The notes under the pieces are model-generated. The model did not search any database. It saw only the letters and a program-made list of their open reading frames with translations, and was not told the origin of the DNA. The position numbers and the translations under genes were made by a program. Below, piece after piece: positions 17,493 to 28,250 of a stretch of DNA of 64,000 nucleotides (position 1 is its first letter; each line of letters starts with the position of its first letter). Source of the DNA: JAEUHQ01 sp964538915 (lineage in GTDB: Bacteria > Planctomycetota > UBA1135 > UBA2386); assembly GCA_964538915.1 (NCBI GenBank), contig CAZIFB010000021.1, positions 1 through 64,000 on the forward strand. Reading direction: 5' to 3'.

Positions 17493-18266
17493 TCAGCGAA
17501 CGGGCGGCATCGGCATCGCGTCGACCGCGCGATGCAGCCACGTGATCGCGCCGGTGCGGGTGTTGAGTTCGCCCGGAATCACGCGCAGCGAGTCCGCGGC
17601 GGCGCGCTTCTGGAGTTCGTCGGACGCCGCGAACAGGCGTTCCCGCTGACCGAGCAGCAGCGCGCGACCGAGCGACGTACGGAGGCGCTCGGCCTCGGCG
17701 CGAGCCGCGGCGAGGCGTTGGGCGAGCGCGTCCTGCTGCGGTGAGACGCCGCGCGTGGTGTCCAGCGTCGTGCAGTTCGTGTGCGTCAGCATCAGCACGA
17801 GCGAGAGCCGTTCCTGCGCGACGGCCTGTTCGAGCATCGCCGTGATCTCCGGTGTGACGAACGGGCCCGGTGTGCTGATCAGGAGCACGTCCTGGCGCGG
17901 CAGGCCGAGCAGCGCCGGCACGTCGAGGTTGCAGTCGGCGCAGACGACGACGGCGCAGAGGTGACGTCCGGCCCCGGCGGGACGCGACTGTGGCGGCGGC
18001 AGCGCTTCGCGCCGGGCGCGAGCCGCGGCCGCTGCTTCGTTGCCCTTCTTGACGTGGTTCCACGCGTCGACGGGGGAGAACGACGGTTGCGGCGCGTGTG
18101 TCGGTTGCAGCGAGCCCTTGGCCGAGTGTCCGGTCACGGAGGAACCCTCCTTCGTGCGGACCGGCGGCGCGGGCTTGTCGTGTGCAGGCTCCTGGGCGAC
18201 CGCGTTGGCGGCGATCACGGACGCGAGCAGCGCCGTCGCGAGCAGACCTCTCCCCTGGGAACGCAC
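17493..18266 (-). CDS. Secreted beta-carbonic-anhydrase-like protein with altered active site
   Basis: A 257-residue protein with a signal peptide (about 1-25). The core matches beta-carbonic anhydrase. VVVCADCN at 106-113 corresponds to the CxDSR motif, STPGPFVTPE corresponds to the NAGN-VTPE segment, and LEQAVAQERL leads to THTNC at 161-165, matching GHxxCG. Zinc ligands Cys109, His162 and Cys165 and the dyad Asp111 are kept, but the catalytic Arg is Asn113 and the GH glycine is Thr. The C-terminal ELNTRTGAITWL matches the family end. It is therefore probably a zinc-binding, possibly inactive or altered enzyme. It is the last gene of a minus-strand block and converges with the cytochrome gene. 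Confidence 0.8.
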   Translation of the reverse strand: MRSQGRGLLATALLASVIAANAVAQEPAHDKPAPPVRTKEGSSVTGHSAKGSLQPTHAPQPSFSPVDAWNHVKKGNEAAAAARARREALPPPQSRPAGAGRHLCAVVVCADCNLDVPALLGLPRQDVLLISTPGPFVTPEITAMLEQAVAQERLSLVLMLTHTNCTTLDTTRGVSPQQDALAQRLAAARAEAERLRTSLGRALLLGQRERLFAASDELQKRAAADSLRVIPGELNTRTGAITWLHRAVDAMPMPPVR

Positions 18267-18318
18267 CAGCAGATTGTCGGCGCGGCGGGGGCCCCGACTT
18301 GACGCGGTGTCGCGAAGT

Positions 18319-19647
18319 TCAACGCAGGCGGTACGACGCGCCGTCGAGGCGAAGGTCGTGGGCAGAGCGTGCGCCGGGCGCCTGTCCCCACAGCACGAAC
18401 AGCCTGCCGTCCGCGATCGTGATGGCGGCCCGGGCGCGCGGTGCCAGCGGGCCTGCGGGGATGCGCGCAGCGGTACCTGCGGCGAGGTCGAACCAGAGCC
18501 CGTCGCCTTCGGGCCCGTCGAAGCGCTTCGGCGGGGGAGCGGGGCCGTCCGCTACCCCGAGCGCGATGTCGTGGTTGCCGCCGAACACCACCACATCGTC
18601 GCCGACCCGGGTGATCGCGAACGCCTGGCGCGGGCGCACGTCGCCGGGGAGCGGCACGGCGGCGAGCCCGTCGCGGCCGAGCCAGAACGCCTGGTGCGCG
18701 TCGTCGTGCATCTGCATTCCGGAGTTGAAGAGCAGCGATCGCTGTGTGCCGCCGAAGACGCGTGTGCACTCCATGCCGAAGTCGAGCGCACCGAGCCCGG
18801 GCACTTCCGAGCACGTGCCGTTCGCGCGGTCCATGGAGAAGCCGAACGCGCGGCGGCTGCTGTTGCCGATCGCGAACACGAGGTCACCGTGGCCGCCGAG
18901 ACTCAGCGAGTTCTGCGGCGGCAGCGGTGGCGTCTCGAGCTTCGTCCAGACGCCGGTGCCGACGTCGAACACCGCGGCGTCCGGAGTCCAGCGCATCGGG
19001 CCCCCGTACGGCGACGCGTGGCCACCGACGACCACGAGTCTGCCGGCGCGCAGGACGATCGCGGCGAAGGCGCGCGGCGCCAACGGTCCTTTCGGGATCG
19101 CCTTCGCTTCACCGGTGCGTGTGTCGACGAGCACACCGTCCGCGAAGTGTTCGACGTCGAATCCGCCGTCGCGCCGCCGCGTCGACACGTGCCCGCCGAA
19201 CAGGGCGACCGTGTCCCCGTCGACGGCGACCGAGGGCTGCTGCCGCGGGGCCATCGGCCAGGCCGGCAGACGTCGCCAGGCGCGCTTGCCGGCGTCGAGC
19301 ACGTACGCGTCCGCATGCAGCTTCTCCCAACGGTCCCGGCCGCCCGCGACCAGGATGCCGCTCGCGATCGGCACGACGAGGGTGCCGGTGCGTTCCCGCA
19401 GCGGCGCGTCGGGCAATCGTGTCCAGGCCAGCGTTCGTGTGTCGAACCGCGCGCCGTCCACGAACTGCTCGGCAACGCCTTCTGCGACGTCCTGCCCGCC
19501 GAACACGACGACGTCGGGGCCGACCCCGTGCATCGCGGCGCCGTAGCGGGCCGGGATCGGCGGCTCGGGCAGCATCTGCCAACGATCCTGGGCGAGGGCC
19601 GCGGCGTGCAGGGCGAACACCGCCGGGACGAGTGTGCGCACGTTCAT
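18319..19647 (-). CDS. Secreted Kelch-repeat beta-propeller protein
   Basis: A 442-residue protein with a signal peptide (about 1-19, ending ALAQ). It contains at least five Kelch-type blades, each with a VVVFGG- or LVVVGG-like double glycine, a hydrophilic loop and an aromatic-rich VWTKL-like strand; DVVVFGGQD, GILVAGGRD, TVALFGGH, RLVVVGGHA and DVVVFGGN are visible. The fold is confident; the ligand is unknown. It lies between the pre-peptidase-C-like gene and the carbonic-anhydrase-like gene on the same strand. Confidence 0.85.
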   Translation of the reverse strand: MNVRTLVPAVFALHAAALAQDRWQMLPEPPIPARYGAAMHGVGPDVVVFGGQDVAEGVAEQFVDGARFDTRTLAWTRLPDAPLRERTGTLVVPIASGILVAGGRDRWEKLHADAYVLDAGKRAWRRLPAWPMAPRQQPSVAVDGDTVALFGGHVSTRRRDGGFDVEHFADGVLVDTRTGEAKAIPKGPLAPRAFAAIVLRAGRLVVVGGHASPYGGPMRWTPDAAVFDVGTGVWTKLETPPLPPQNSLSLGGHGDLVFAIGNSSRRAFGFSMDRANGTCSEVPGLGALDFGMECTRVFGGTQRSLLFNSGMQMHDDAHQAFWLGRDGLAAVPLPGDVRPRQAFAITRVGDDVVVFGGNHDIALGVADGPAPPPKRFDGPEGDGLWFDLAAGTAARIPAGPLAPRARAAITIADGRLFVLWGQAPGARSAHDLRLDGASYRLR

Positions 19648-19687
19648 GGGGGCAGACTAGCCATGTCGACGCGAGGGGTTCGGCGCT

Positions 19688-19706
19688 GCGGCGGTTTTCC
19701 CGCCGC
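19688..19706 (-). terminator. GC hairpin after the pre-peptidase-C-like gene
   Basis: Arms GCGGCGG and CCGCCGC pair perfectly around a five-base loop, six bases beyond the stop codon of the gene ending at 19712. There is no U-tract, so it may be a weak or Rho-assisted terminator, or an mRNA-stabilising 3' hairpin, before the Kelch gene. Confidence 0.4.
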
Positions 19707-19711
19707 GGCGA

Positions 19712-21271
19712 TCACGGTTGCACGACCCTCACGTGCGCCGAGCCCCGGCCCGACCGGGCGTGCACGAGCAGCGTGTGGGTCCCGGCGTGCCTCGCGCGGA
19801 ACGCGACGAGGACGTCGCCGTCGATTCCCCCGCCGTCCGCGGTGAAGCCGGAATCGCCCGTCGGGTCGAGGACCTGCAGCATGCAGTCGATCTCGCGGCT
19901 CTGCACAGACAACCAGACGACCTCGTCGTGCCGGAGATCGACGTGCACGTGCGCCGGTCCGTCGGCGACCCGCACGTCCGTCGCGTTGCCGGCTTGCAGC
20001 CGCGGGACTTCGAGCACGGTCGCCGCGAACGTGTAGGGACCCGCGCCGGCACCGCCCTCCGTCGCCACGAACACGCGGTACGTCGCCGACCGCGGCACGA
20101 GGAAGACGAGGCTCGGGTTCGGATCCGCCGGTCCGCCGTCGTCCGCGCGAGCGAGCTGGTTGCCGTCGACGTCGTGCAGCATGAGCTGGCCGTCGAAGCG
20201 GTCCGTCTTCGCGGTGAAGCGCACGAGCTGACCGGCGGTGAGCCGCAGTTCGTGCACCGAGGCACGGCCGAGGTGCAGTTCGCCTTCGACGGCCGCGCCG
20301 GTTTCGCATGGTGTGCCGGCGGTGCGCACCGACGCGCGGTACGCAACTGGGTTCGGCCTCGTGCTGCGGAAGCACAGGATCGCCGTGCAGTCGCGACGGA
20401 CGAAGTGGTAGCGGCACGTGCGTCCGGGCTTGGCGAAGGCGATCGGCGCTTCGATCAGCGACGGACCGTCTGCGGACGGCGTTTCCTCGTGCCAAGTCGT
20501 AATGAGCGCATCGCCCGGTAGCGCCGTCGTGGCCTCCACCAGCTGCCCTGCGCGCAGTGCGACGCGCAGTTCGTCGAGGCCGAACGGCGGCAGGCTCTCG
20601 CTGCGTTCCGTGTCGACCGGCAGGTCCGCGGTGCGGGCGAGCTGGGTCAGCGTCTGGCACGTGCTGCCCTCGGGGCCCTCGATGCGAAGGTAGTAGTCGC
20701 CGTCCGCCGGCGCGCGGTACGAACGCAGATGGTCGGGCAGCTCGGTGAGCCGTGCGTCGAGGACCGCGCTCACGTGGCCCTGGTCGAGCACCGTCGGCAC
20801 GAGCCGCATTCCGCGCTTCAGCGACACGCGCCAGTGCCACCAGCCCTCGACGCCGAACGTGTGCGTCGCTTCGGACGACGTGCCGAGCGGCGCGGTGCGG
20901 AGGCGGATCATGCGGAACGTGTAGTTGCCGCCGCCGCTGCCGCGGAACGGCTTCACGCGCAGTTCGAACGGGCCTTTCTTCGCCGCGCGCCAACGGACCT
21001 CGCTGCGGGTGCCTTCCCCGTCGTCGCTGACGAGCACCGATCCGTCCGGATCGGCGAGTTCGAGTACGGGGTCGAAGCTCGCGCTCTCGACGATGCAGCG
21101 CACGACCTCGTCGACTTCGAGATCGACCTTGCAGACGTCCGTGACGCCGGGCGTCAGCAGCTTCGTGAGCACGAACTCGCGCCCGGCCTTCACCGGAATC
21201 ACGGCCGTTCCCTGCGCCGGTGCCGCGGCGATCAGGAGGAGGAGGGACAAGAGCGGTCGGTGGTGGAGCAT
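19712..21271 (-). CDS. Secreted protein with pre-peptidase-C-like beta-sandwich repeats
   Basis: A 519-residue protein with a signal peptide (about 1-19, LLLLIAAAPAQG). It is built from about four repeats of a 90-120-residue beta-sandwich with the pattern VDEVVRCIVES-FDPVLELADPDG-V-DDGEGTR-...-GPFELRVKPF-G-Y-F, matching the bacterial pre-peptidase C-terminal (PPC) domain. No catalytic domain is attached, so a binding or surface role is likely. The ATG at 21271 is preceded by GAGG at a good distance. The gene begins 41 bases after the ECF sigma gene ends and is a plausible target of it. Confidence 0.78.
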   Translation of the reverse strand: MLHHRPLLSLLLLIAAAPAQGTAVIPVKAGREFVLTKLLTPGVTDVCKVDLEVDEVVRCIVESASFDPVLELADPDGSVLVSDDGEGTRSEVRWRAAKKGPFELRVKPFRGSGGGNYTFRMIRLRTAPLGTSSEATHTFGVEGWWHWRVSLKRGMRLVPTVLDQGHVSAVLDARLTELPDHLRSYRAPADGDYYLRIEGPEGSTCQTLTQLARTADLPVDTERSESLPPFGLDELRVALRAGQLVEATTALPGDALITTWHEETPSADGPSLIEAPIAFAKPGRTCRYHFVRRDCTAILCFRSTRPNPVAYRASVRTAGTPCETGAAVEGELHLGRASVHELRLTAGQLVRFTAKTDRFDGQLMLHDVDGNQLARADDGGPADPNPSLVFLVPRSATYRVFVATEGGAGAGPYTFAATVLEVPRLQAGNATDVRVADGPAHVHVDLRHDEVVWLSVQSREIDCMLQVLDPTGDSGFTADGGGIDGDVLVAFRARHAGTHTLLVHARSGRGSAHVRVVQP

Positions 21272-21308
21272 CGGGATACCTCGACGGAGGGATCCCCGGA
21301 CCGACGCG

Positions 21309-21315
21309 ACCTTAC
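21309..21315 (-). promoter_or_regulatory. GTAAGGT motif upstream of the pre-peptidase-C-like gene
   Basis: Minus-strand GTAAGGTCGCG lies about 40 bases upstream of the ATG at 21271 and overlaps the TAA stop of the ECF sigma gene. A near-identical GTAAGGTTCGCG sits upstream of the VWA gene at the other end of the same block. Could be a shared -10-type element; chance is possible because TAA is also the stop codon. Confidence 0.25.
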
Positions 21316-21873
21316 GTCCGTTTCGACCACCACGTGTCCGCGACGGCGCCGAGCTGCTGCCGCAGCAGCGCCTTCGCACGGTGCACACGCACCTGCAGCG
21401 TGTTCTCCGAAGCGCCGGTCGCCGCGGCGATCTCCGCGTACGGCATGCCCTCGACGTGGAAGAGCACGAACGCTTCGCGCAACAGGATCGGCAGCCGGTC
21501 GATCGCGAGCGCGAGCCGCACGGCGTCCTCGCGCCGCACGAGCGAACTGAGCGCGGAGCGGCGGCGTTCGGCAACGTCGTCGAGCGCGTCCCCGCCGCTG
21601 TGCCGCCGCTGCACGTCGCCGCGCAGGCGCTTTCGGCATTCGTTGCACGCGATCGACAGCAGCCAGTTCGCGAAGCGCGACGGGTCGCGCAGCTGGTCGA
21701 GGCGCGTCATCGCGAGCTGCAGAGTCTGCTGGAGCACGTCGGCAGAGGCGTGTTCGTCTCCGGTCATCGCGCAGAGGAAGCGTTCGAGTCGGTCCGCGTG
21801 CCGGCCGGCGAGTGCGGCGAAGGCGTCGCGATCGCCCGTTCGTGCGAGCGCCACGAGGTCGGCGTCGGGGCGA

Positions 21874-21884
<11 letters not shown>
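21312..21884 (-). CDS. ECF-type RNA polymerase sigma factor linked to a Ser/Thr kinase
   Basis: A 190-residue ECF sigma factor. The region 2 core is at about residues 25-85, with DVLQQTLQLAM and FANWLLSIACNECRKRL. Region 4 is at about 125-180, with the helix-turn-helix YAEIAAATGASENTLQVRVHRAKALL. Its start overlaps the end of the kinase gene by 11 bases, which indicates translational coupling. No anti-sigma gene is beside it; the kinase may control it by phosphorylation, as known for kinase-linked ECF groups. Likely targets are the neighbouring secreted proteins. Confidence 0.9.
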
Positions 21885-23754
<1,870 letters not shown>

Positions 23755-23760
23755 CGTGGG

Positions 23761-25173
23761 TCAGACGTCGCGGAAGCGGTCGACGTAGCGGCGGAGCGTC
23801 CTGGCGTGACCATCCGCGATCTCGCGCACACGCTGGAGATCGGCATCGTCCGTCGACGGGAACAGGCCGCGGGCGTCGTCGACCGCGCGCTGCAGGGAAC
23901 GATCGGCGTCGGCCCAGCGCCGCGCGTCGCACGACGCCGCCATCTCCGCGAGTCCCCGTGCCAGCACGGCGATCGCCGCGTTCTTGCGCACCTCGAGATC
24001 GATGGCGTCCGGGGACGGGGCGAGCACAAGGCCGCGCGGCATCGCGCGCCATCCGGCGAACATGCTGCCCACGCTGGTTTCGCTTCGCGAGGCCGCCGAT
24101 TCGAAGCTCATGGTGGCGCGCGCGACCGCGGTGTCCATGCCGCCGGTGACGAGCCGGCACCGTACCATGACGACGCCGGTCGCTCCGGCGTTGAGGTCGG
24201 GGAGGCTGGCGCGCAGTTCGCGATCGGTTGCACCCGCCCGCAGGCGTTCGTCGTACCACTGGAGGGGTTCGACGCAGTCCGGCAGGGTCACCTGGAGCCG
24301 AACCCGTCGGGCGACCGGCGCGAGCAGTGCCTCGGCCTCGTTCACGAACACCTTCTGCACGTCGGCGGAGTCGGCAACGAAGTGGAAGAGTCCTCGCGCA
24401 CCGTCGGCGATGCGCTGCAGCGTGGGCACGTCGAGGTCCTGGCCGACGCCGATCGTGCTGATGTCGATCGTGGTCTCCGCGCGTGCGGTTGCGTCGCCGA
24501 CGATGCGCGCGGGGTCGGTGACGCCGGTGTTGGCGATGCCGTCGGTGAGCACGATGGCGCGGCGGGTGCGCGACCCGGTGTCGGCGCGCGTCAGTTCGTC
24601 GATGCCGAGCATCAGCCCGGCGTGCAGGTTCGTGCTGCCTTCGGCCCGCAGGCCGTCGATCGCGTCCCGGAGCCACCGGCCGTCGCCGCGGCGGCGCATC
24701 CCTGCGATCACGCGCGCCTCGGTCGAGAAACCGACGAGAGCCACTTCGTCGTCCGGGCGCAGACGGTCCGCGAACGCGCGCAGGCCGGCCTGCACCGCCG
24801 TCAGCTTCCCCGCTTCGGCCATCGAACCGCTCGTGTCGACGACGATCGCGACGGCGCAAGGCGGCGCCAGCGAGCGATCGCCGAGCGAGCCGGTCGTGTA
24901 GCCGATCTGCAGCCACACTTCGTCGCCGGCCCGCGCCGCCGGCCGATCGAAGCGAACATCGAGTGCGACGTCTTCCCCCGCGGCCGGCAGCGGCAGACGG
25001 TGGCGGTGGTAGTTGACGAGGTCGCGCACCACGACGTCGCGGGCGCTCGGCAGGCGGCCGAGTTCGGCGAGCTCGCGCGCGCGGGCGTGGCCGAAGGTGC
25101 TCCCGGAGTCTTGCGCGGTCGCGGTAGCGAGCAGCAGCACGAGCGAGGCGGGGAAATGTGGAGAAAGGCGCAT
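23761..25173 (-). CDS. Secreted von Willebrand factor A domain protein
   Basis: A 470-residue protein with a signal peptide (about 1-20, LLLATATAQ). The VWA domain at about 107-290 has a complete MIDAS motif DTSGS at 113-117 and the later T and D contacts, the latter in LTDGIANTGV. The C-terminal third is helical and may mediate oligomer or partner contacts. It resembles the secreted VWA proteins of the YfbK type, but is shorter. First gene of the kinase-sigma block, so it may be the extracellular input or an output of that system. Confidence 0.87.
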   Translation of the reverse strand: MRLSPHFPASLVLLLATATAQDSGSTFGHARARELAELGRLPSARDVVVRDLVNYHRHRLPLPAAGEDVALDVRFDRPAARAGDEVWLQIGYTTGSLGDRSLAPPCAVAIVVDTSGSMAEAGKLTAVQAGLRAFADRLRPDDEVALVGFSTEARVIAGMRRRGDGRWLRDAIDGLRAEGSTNLHAGLMLGIDELTRADTGSRTRRAIVLTDGIANTGVTDPARIVGDATARAETTIDISTIGVGQDLDVPTLQRIADGARGLFHFVADSADVQKVFVNEAEALLAPVARRVRLQVTLPDCVEPLQWYDERLRAGATDRELRASLPDLNAGATGVVMVRCRLVTGGMDTAVARATMSFESAASRSETSVGSMFAGWRAMPRGLVLAPSPDAIDLEVRKNAAIAVLARGLAEMAASCDARRWADADRSLQRAVDDARGLFPSTDDADLQRVREIADGHARTLRRYVDRFRDV

Positions 25174-25222
25174 GTTCGTTCTCTCGGTTCGGGTTCGGCC
25201 GAGAGATCCGCGAGCCGCGCGA

Positions 25223-25229
25223 ACCTTAC
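25223..25229 (-). promoter_or_regulatory. GTAAGGT motif upstream of the VWA gene
   Basis: Minus-strand GTAAGGTTCGCG begins about 55 bases before the ATG at 25173 and closely matches the element before the pre-peptidase-C-like gene (21309-21315). A candidate promoter -10 or activator site for the kinase-sigma block. Confidence 0.3.
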
Positions 25230-25289
25230 CGCGGTGTCGTGCCCGCGGTGGCGCCGACATCCGGGGAGTCGAATGCGGCGGGCCCTCGG

Positions 25290-25295
25290 TATAGT
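25290..25295 (+). promoter_or_regulatory. Candidate -10 element of the korAB promoter
   Basis: TATAGT lies 23 bases before the ATG at 25319, a good sigma-70 -10 match in an otherwise GC-rich divergent gap. No convincing -35 box is seen at the expected distance, so an activator or an alternative sigma factor may be needed. Confidence 0.35.
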
Positions 25296-25318
25296 GTTGC
25301 CCCCGAATCCCGACCCCA

Positions 25319-27208
25319 ATGCAAACCTCCAACACCACGGCAGGCACCGAGAAGGGCCTCCAGGATCTCGACCAGATCGTCATCCGCTTCGCCGGCGACA
25401 GCGGCGACGGCATGCAGCTGACGGGGGATCAGTTCACGCGGACGACCGCGCTGATGGGCAACGACATCGCGACGTTCCCCGACTTCCCCGCCGAGATCCG
25501 CGCGCCCGCCGGCACGCTGCCCGGCGTCTCCGCGTTCCAGCTCCGGTTCTCGAGCTTCGACATCCACACGCCGGGCGACGCGCCCGACGTGCTCGTCGCG
25601 ATGAACCCGGCGGCGCTGAAGGTGCACCTGAAGGAGCTGCGCAAGGACGGGATCCTCTTGCTGAACACCGCGTCGTTCAGCGCGCTCGACCTGAAGAAGG
25701 CGAAGTACGAGAAGGACCCGCGCACCGACGGCACGTTGTCGGGCTGGCGCGTGATCGAGGTCGATCTCGAGGCGCGCACGCTCGAGGCGCTCGCGACCAG
25801 CAAGCTCGACAACCGCGGCAAGGAACGCTGCAAGAACATGTACGCGCTCGGCATCCTCTACTGGATGTTCCACCGCGACATGGCGCCGACCGAGAAGGCG
25901 ATCGCGGCGAAGTTCGGCAAGAAGCCGGAGCTCGTGGAAGCGAACCTGATGGCGATGAAGGCCGGCTTCGCGTACGCGGAGACGACCGAGATCTTCCAGA
26001 CGGCGTACCGAGTGCCGCCGGCGCAGATGAAGCCCGGCACGTACCGGAACATCATGGGCAACCAGTCGCTGTGCCTCGGCCTCGTCGCCGCGGGCCAGAA
26101 GGCCGGACTGCAGCTGTTCCTCGGCAGCTATCCGATCACGCCGGCGTCGGACATCCTGCACCAGCTGAGCACCTACAAGCACCACGGCGTCGTCACGTTC
26201 CAGGCGGAGGACGAGATCGCGGCGGTGTGCAGCGCGATCGGCGCGTCGTACTCGGGCAGCCTCGGCCTCACGTCCACGTCGGGTCCGGGCATGGCTCTGA
26301 AGGCCGAAGCGATCGGTCTCGCGGTGATGGCCGAGCTGCCGCTCGTGATCCTCAACGTGCAGCGCGCCGGGCCGAGCACGGGCATGCCGACGAAGACACA
26401 GCAGGCCGATCTGCTGCAGGCGATGTACGGTCGCAACGGCGAGTGCCCCGTCGCGGTGATCGCGGCGTCGACGCCGGCGGACGCGTTCGAAGTCGGCTAC
26501 GAGGCCGTGCGCATCGCGGTGAAGTACATGCTGCCGGTGGTCGTGCTCTCCGACGGCTACATCGCGAACGGCAGCGAGCCGTGGCTCCTGCCGGACCCCG
26601 AGAAGCTGCCTGCGATCAAGGTTTCGTTCGCCCCCGAGGGGCAGCCCGGAACGAAGTTCATGCCCTACGCGCGCGATGCGAAGACGCTCGCACGGCCGTG
26701 GGCGAAGCCCGGAACCAAGGGCCTCGTGCACCGCATCGGCGGCATCGAGAAGGCCGACGTGACCGGCAACATCTGCTACGAAGCGGACAACCACCAGCAC
26801 ATGGTGGACACGCGCGCGCAGAAGGTCGCGAACATCGCTGCCGACATCCCGCCGATCGAGACGATCGGCCCGCGCACCGGCGACGTGCTCGTGCTCGGCT
26901 GGGGCAGCACGCGCGGCGCGATCACCGCGTCGACGCTGCGGCTGCAGAAGGACGGCCACAAGATCAGCTGCGCGTGCCTGCGTTACCTGAACCCGCTGCC
27001 GAACGACCTCGGCGACCTGATGCGCGGCTTCAAGAAGGTCGTGCTGCCCGAGATGAACAAGGGCCAGCTCGCGATGATCCTGCGCAGCAAGTACCTGATC
27101 GACGTGCAGAGCTACAGCCAGGTGAACGGCCAGCCGTTCAAGAGCCACGACATCCACGCATTCCTGCAGAAGACGCTCGACAGCGTCGCGAAGGAGACCC
27201 GCCGATGA
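25319..27208 (+). CDS. korA: 2-oxoacid:acceptor oxidoreductase, alpha (gamma-alpha fused) subunit
   Basis: A 629-residue subunit with the gamma domain first (about 20-200, with GDSGDGMQLTGDQ) and the pyrimidine-binding alpha domain after it (about 230-610, with GSYPITPASDILHQL and LTSTSGPGMALKAEAIGLA). This fused order is typical of 2-oxoglutarate:ferredoxin oxidoreductase (KorA). It catalyses oxidative decarboxylation of a 2-oxoacid to its acyl-CoA with ferredoxin as acceptor. The gene overlaps the beta subunit gene by ATGA. 2-oxoglutarate is the likely substrate but cannot be proven from sequence. Confidence 0.93.
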   Translation: MQTSNTTAGTEKGLQDLDQIVIRFAGDSGDGMQLTGDQFTRTTALMGNDIATFPDFPAEIRAPAGTLPGVSAFQLRFSSFDIHTPGDAPDVLVAMNPAALKVHLKELRKDGILLLNTASFSALDLKKAKYEKDPRTDGTLSGWRVIEVDLEARTLEALATSKLDNRGKERCKNMYALGILYWMFHRDMAPTEKAIAAKFGKKPELVEANLMAMKAGFAYAETTEIFQTAYRVPPAQMKPGTYRNIMGNQSLCLGLVAAGQKAGLQLFLGSYPITPASDILHQLSTYKHHGVVTFQAEDEIAAVCSAIGASYSGSLGLTSTSGPGMALKAEAIGLAVMAELPLVILNVQRAGPSTGMPTKTQQADLLQAMYGRNGECPVAVIAASTPADAFEVGYEAVRIAVKYMLPVVVLSDGYIANGSEPWLLPDPEKLPAIKVSFAPEGQPGTKFMPYARDAKTLARPWAKPGTKGLVHRIGGIEKADVTGNICYEADNHQHMVDTRAQKVANIAADIPPIETIGPRTGDVLVLGWGSTRGAITASTLRLQKDGHKISCACLRYLNPLPNDLGDLMRGFKKVVLPEMNKGQLAMILRSKYLIDVQSYSQVNGQPFKSHDIHAFLQKTLDSVAKETRR

Positions 27209-28206
27209 CCGCCGTCCCGTTGACCAAGAAGGACTACAAGACCGACCAGGAAGTGCGGTGGTGCCCCGGCTGCGGGGACTACTCGATCCTGAACGCGGTG
27301 CAGGGTGCGTTCGCGAAGCTCGGCAAGCAGCTGCACGAGACGGTGATCGTCTCCGGCATCGGCTGCAGTTCGCGCTTTCCGTACTACATGGAGACGTTCG
27401 GCTTCCACACGATCCACGGGCGAGCGCCCGCGATCGCGACCGGCGTCAAGACGAGCAACCCCGCGCTCGACGTGTGGGTCGTCACCGGCGACGGCGACGC
27501 GATGTCGATCGGCGGCAACCACTTCATCCACGCGATGCGGCGCAACGTCGGGCTGAAGATCCTGATGTTCAACAACCGCATCTATGGCCTCACGAAGGGC
27601 CAGTTCTCGCCGACCAGCGAGCAGGGCAAGGTCACGAAGAGTTCGCCGCTCGGCAGCGTCGACTACCCGTTCTCGCCGATCGCACTGTCGCTCGGTGCTG
27701 GCGGCACGTTCATCGCGCGCGGCATCGACGTCTTCGGGCCGCACCTCGAGGACACGATCTGCAAGGCGGCGGCGCACAAGGGCACCGCGCTCGTCGAGAT
27801 CTACCAGAACTGCAACATCTTCAACGACGGCGCCTACAAGGGCTTCACCGACAAGGAAGTGCGCGACGAACGCATCCTCTACCTCGAGCACGAGAAGCCG
27901 CTGCTGTTCGGCGCGAACAAGGACAAGGGCATCCGTTTCGACGGCAACTTCCAGCCGCAGATCGTCACCGGCAGCGACCTCGGCAAGGCCTTCGTGTGGG
28001 ACGAGACCGCGGCGAACGTCGCGCCCGCGATGGCGCTCGCGACCATGAGCGAAGCCGAGTTCCCGGTGCCGGTGGGCGTGTTCCGTCGCCGCGAGAAGCC
28101 GAACTTCGAGTCCGGCATCCAGGCGCAGGTCGCTGCCGCGAAGGCGAAGAAGAAGGAGTCGCTGCGCGACCTCCTGTTCGCCGGCGAGATCTGGGACGTG
28201 TCGTAG
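27205..28206 (+). CDS. korB: 2-oxoacid:acceptor oxidoreductase, beta subunit (TPP and Fe-S)
   Basis: A 333-residue TPP-binding subunit. Cysteines in WCPGCGDY (20, 23), GIGCSSR (54) and NCNIF (203) are the usual ligands of its single [4Fe-4S] cluster. The TPP-Mg motif starts GDGDAMSIGGNH at 95-106 and includes NNRIYGLTKGQ. The start ATG overlaps the korA stop, and GGAG lies seven bases before it. No delta ferredoxin-like subunit gene follows, so the enzyme is the two-subunit type using external ferredoxin. Confidence 0.94.
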   Translation: MTAVPLTKKDYKTDQEVRWCPGCGDYSILNAVQGAFAKLGKQLHETVIVSGIGCSSRFPYYMETFGFHTIHGRAPAIATGVKTSNPALDVWVVTGDGDAMSIGGNHFIHAMRRNVGLKILMFNNRIYGLTKGQFSPTSEQGKVTKSSPLGSVDYPFSPIALSLGAGGTFIARGIDVFGPHLEDTICKAAAHKGTALVEIYQNCNIFNDGAYKGFTDKEVRDERILYLEHEKPLLFGANKDKGIRFDGNFQPQIVTGSDLGKAFVWDETAANVAPAMALATMSEAEFPVPVGVFRRREKPNFESGIQAQVAAAKAKKKESLRDLLFAGEIWDVS

Positions 28207-28250
28207 CGGCGCTGCGCCGCTCGATGGCCGGTCCGCGGTAGCCTGCCGAC

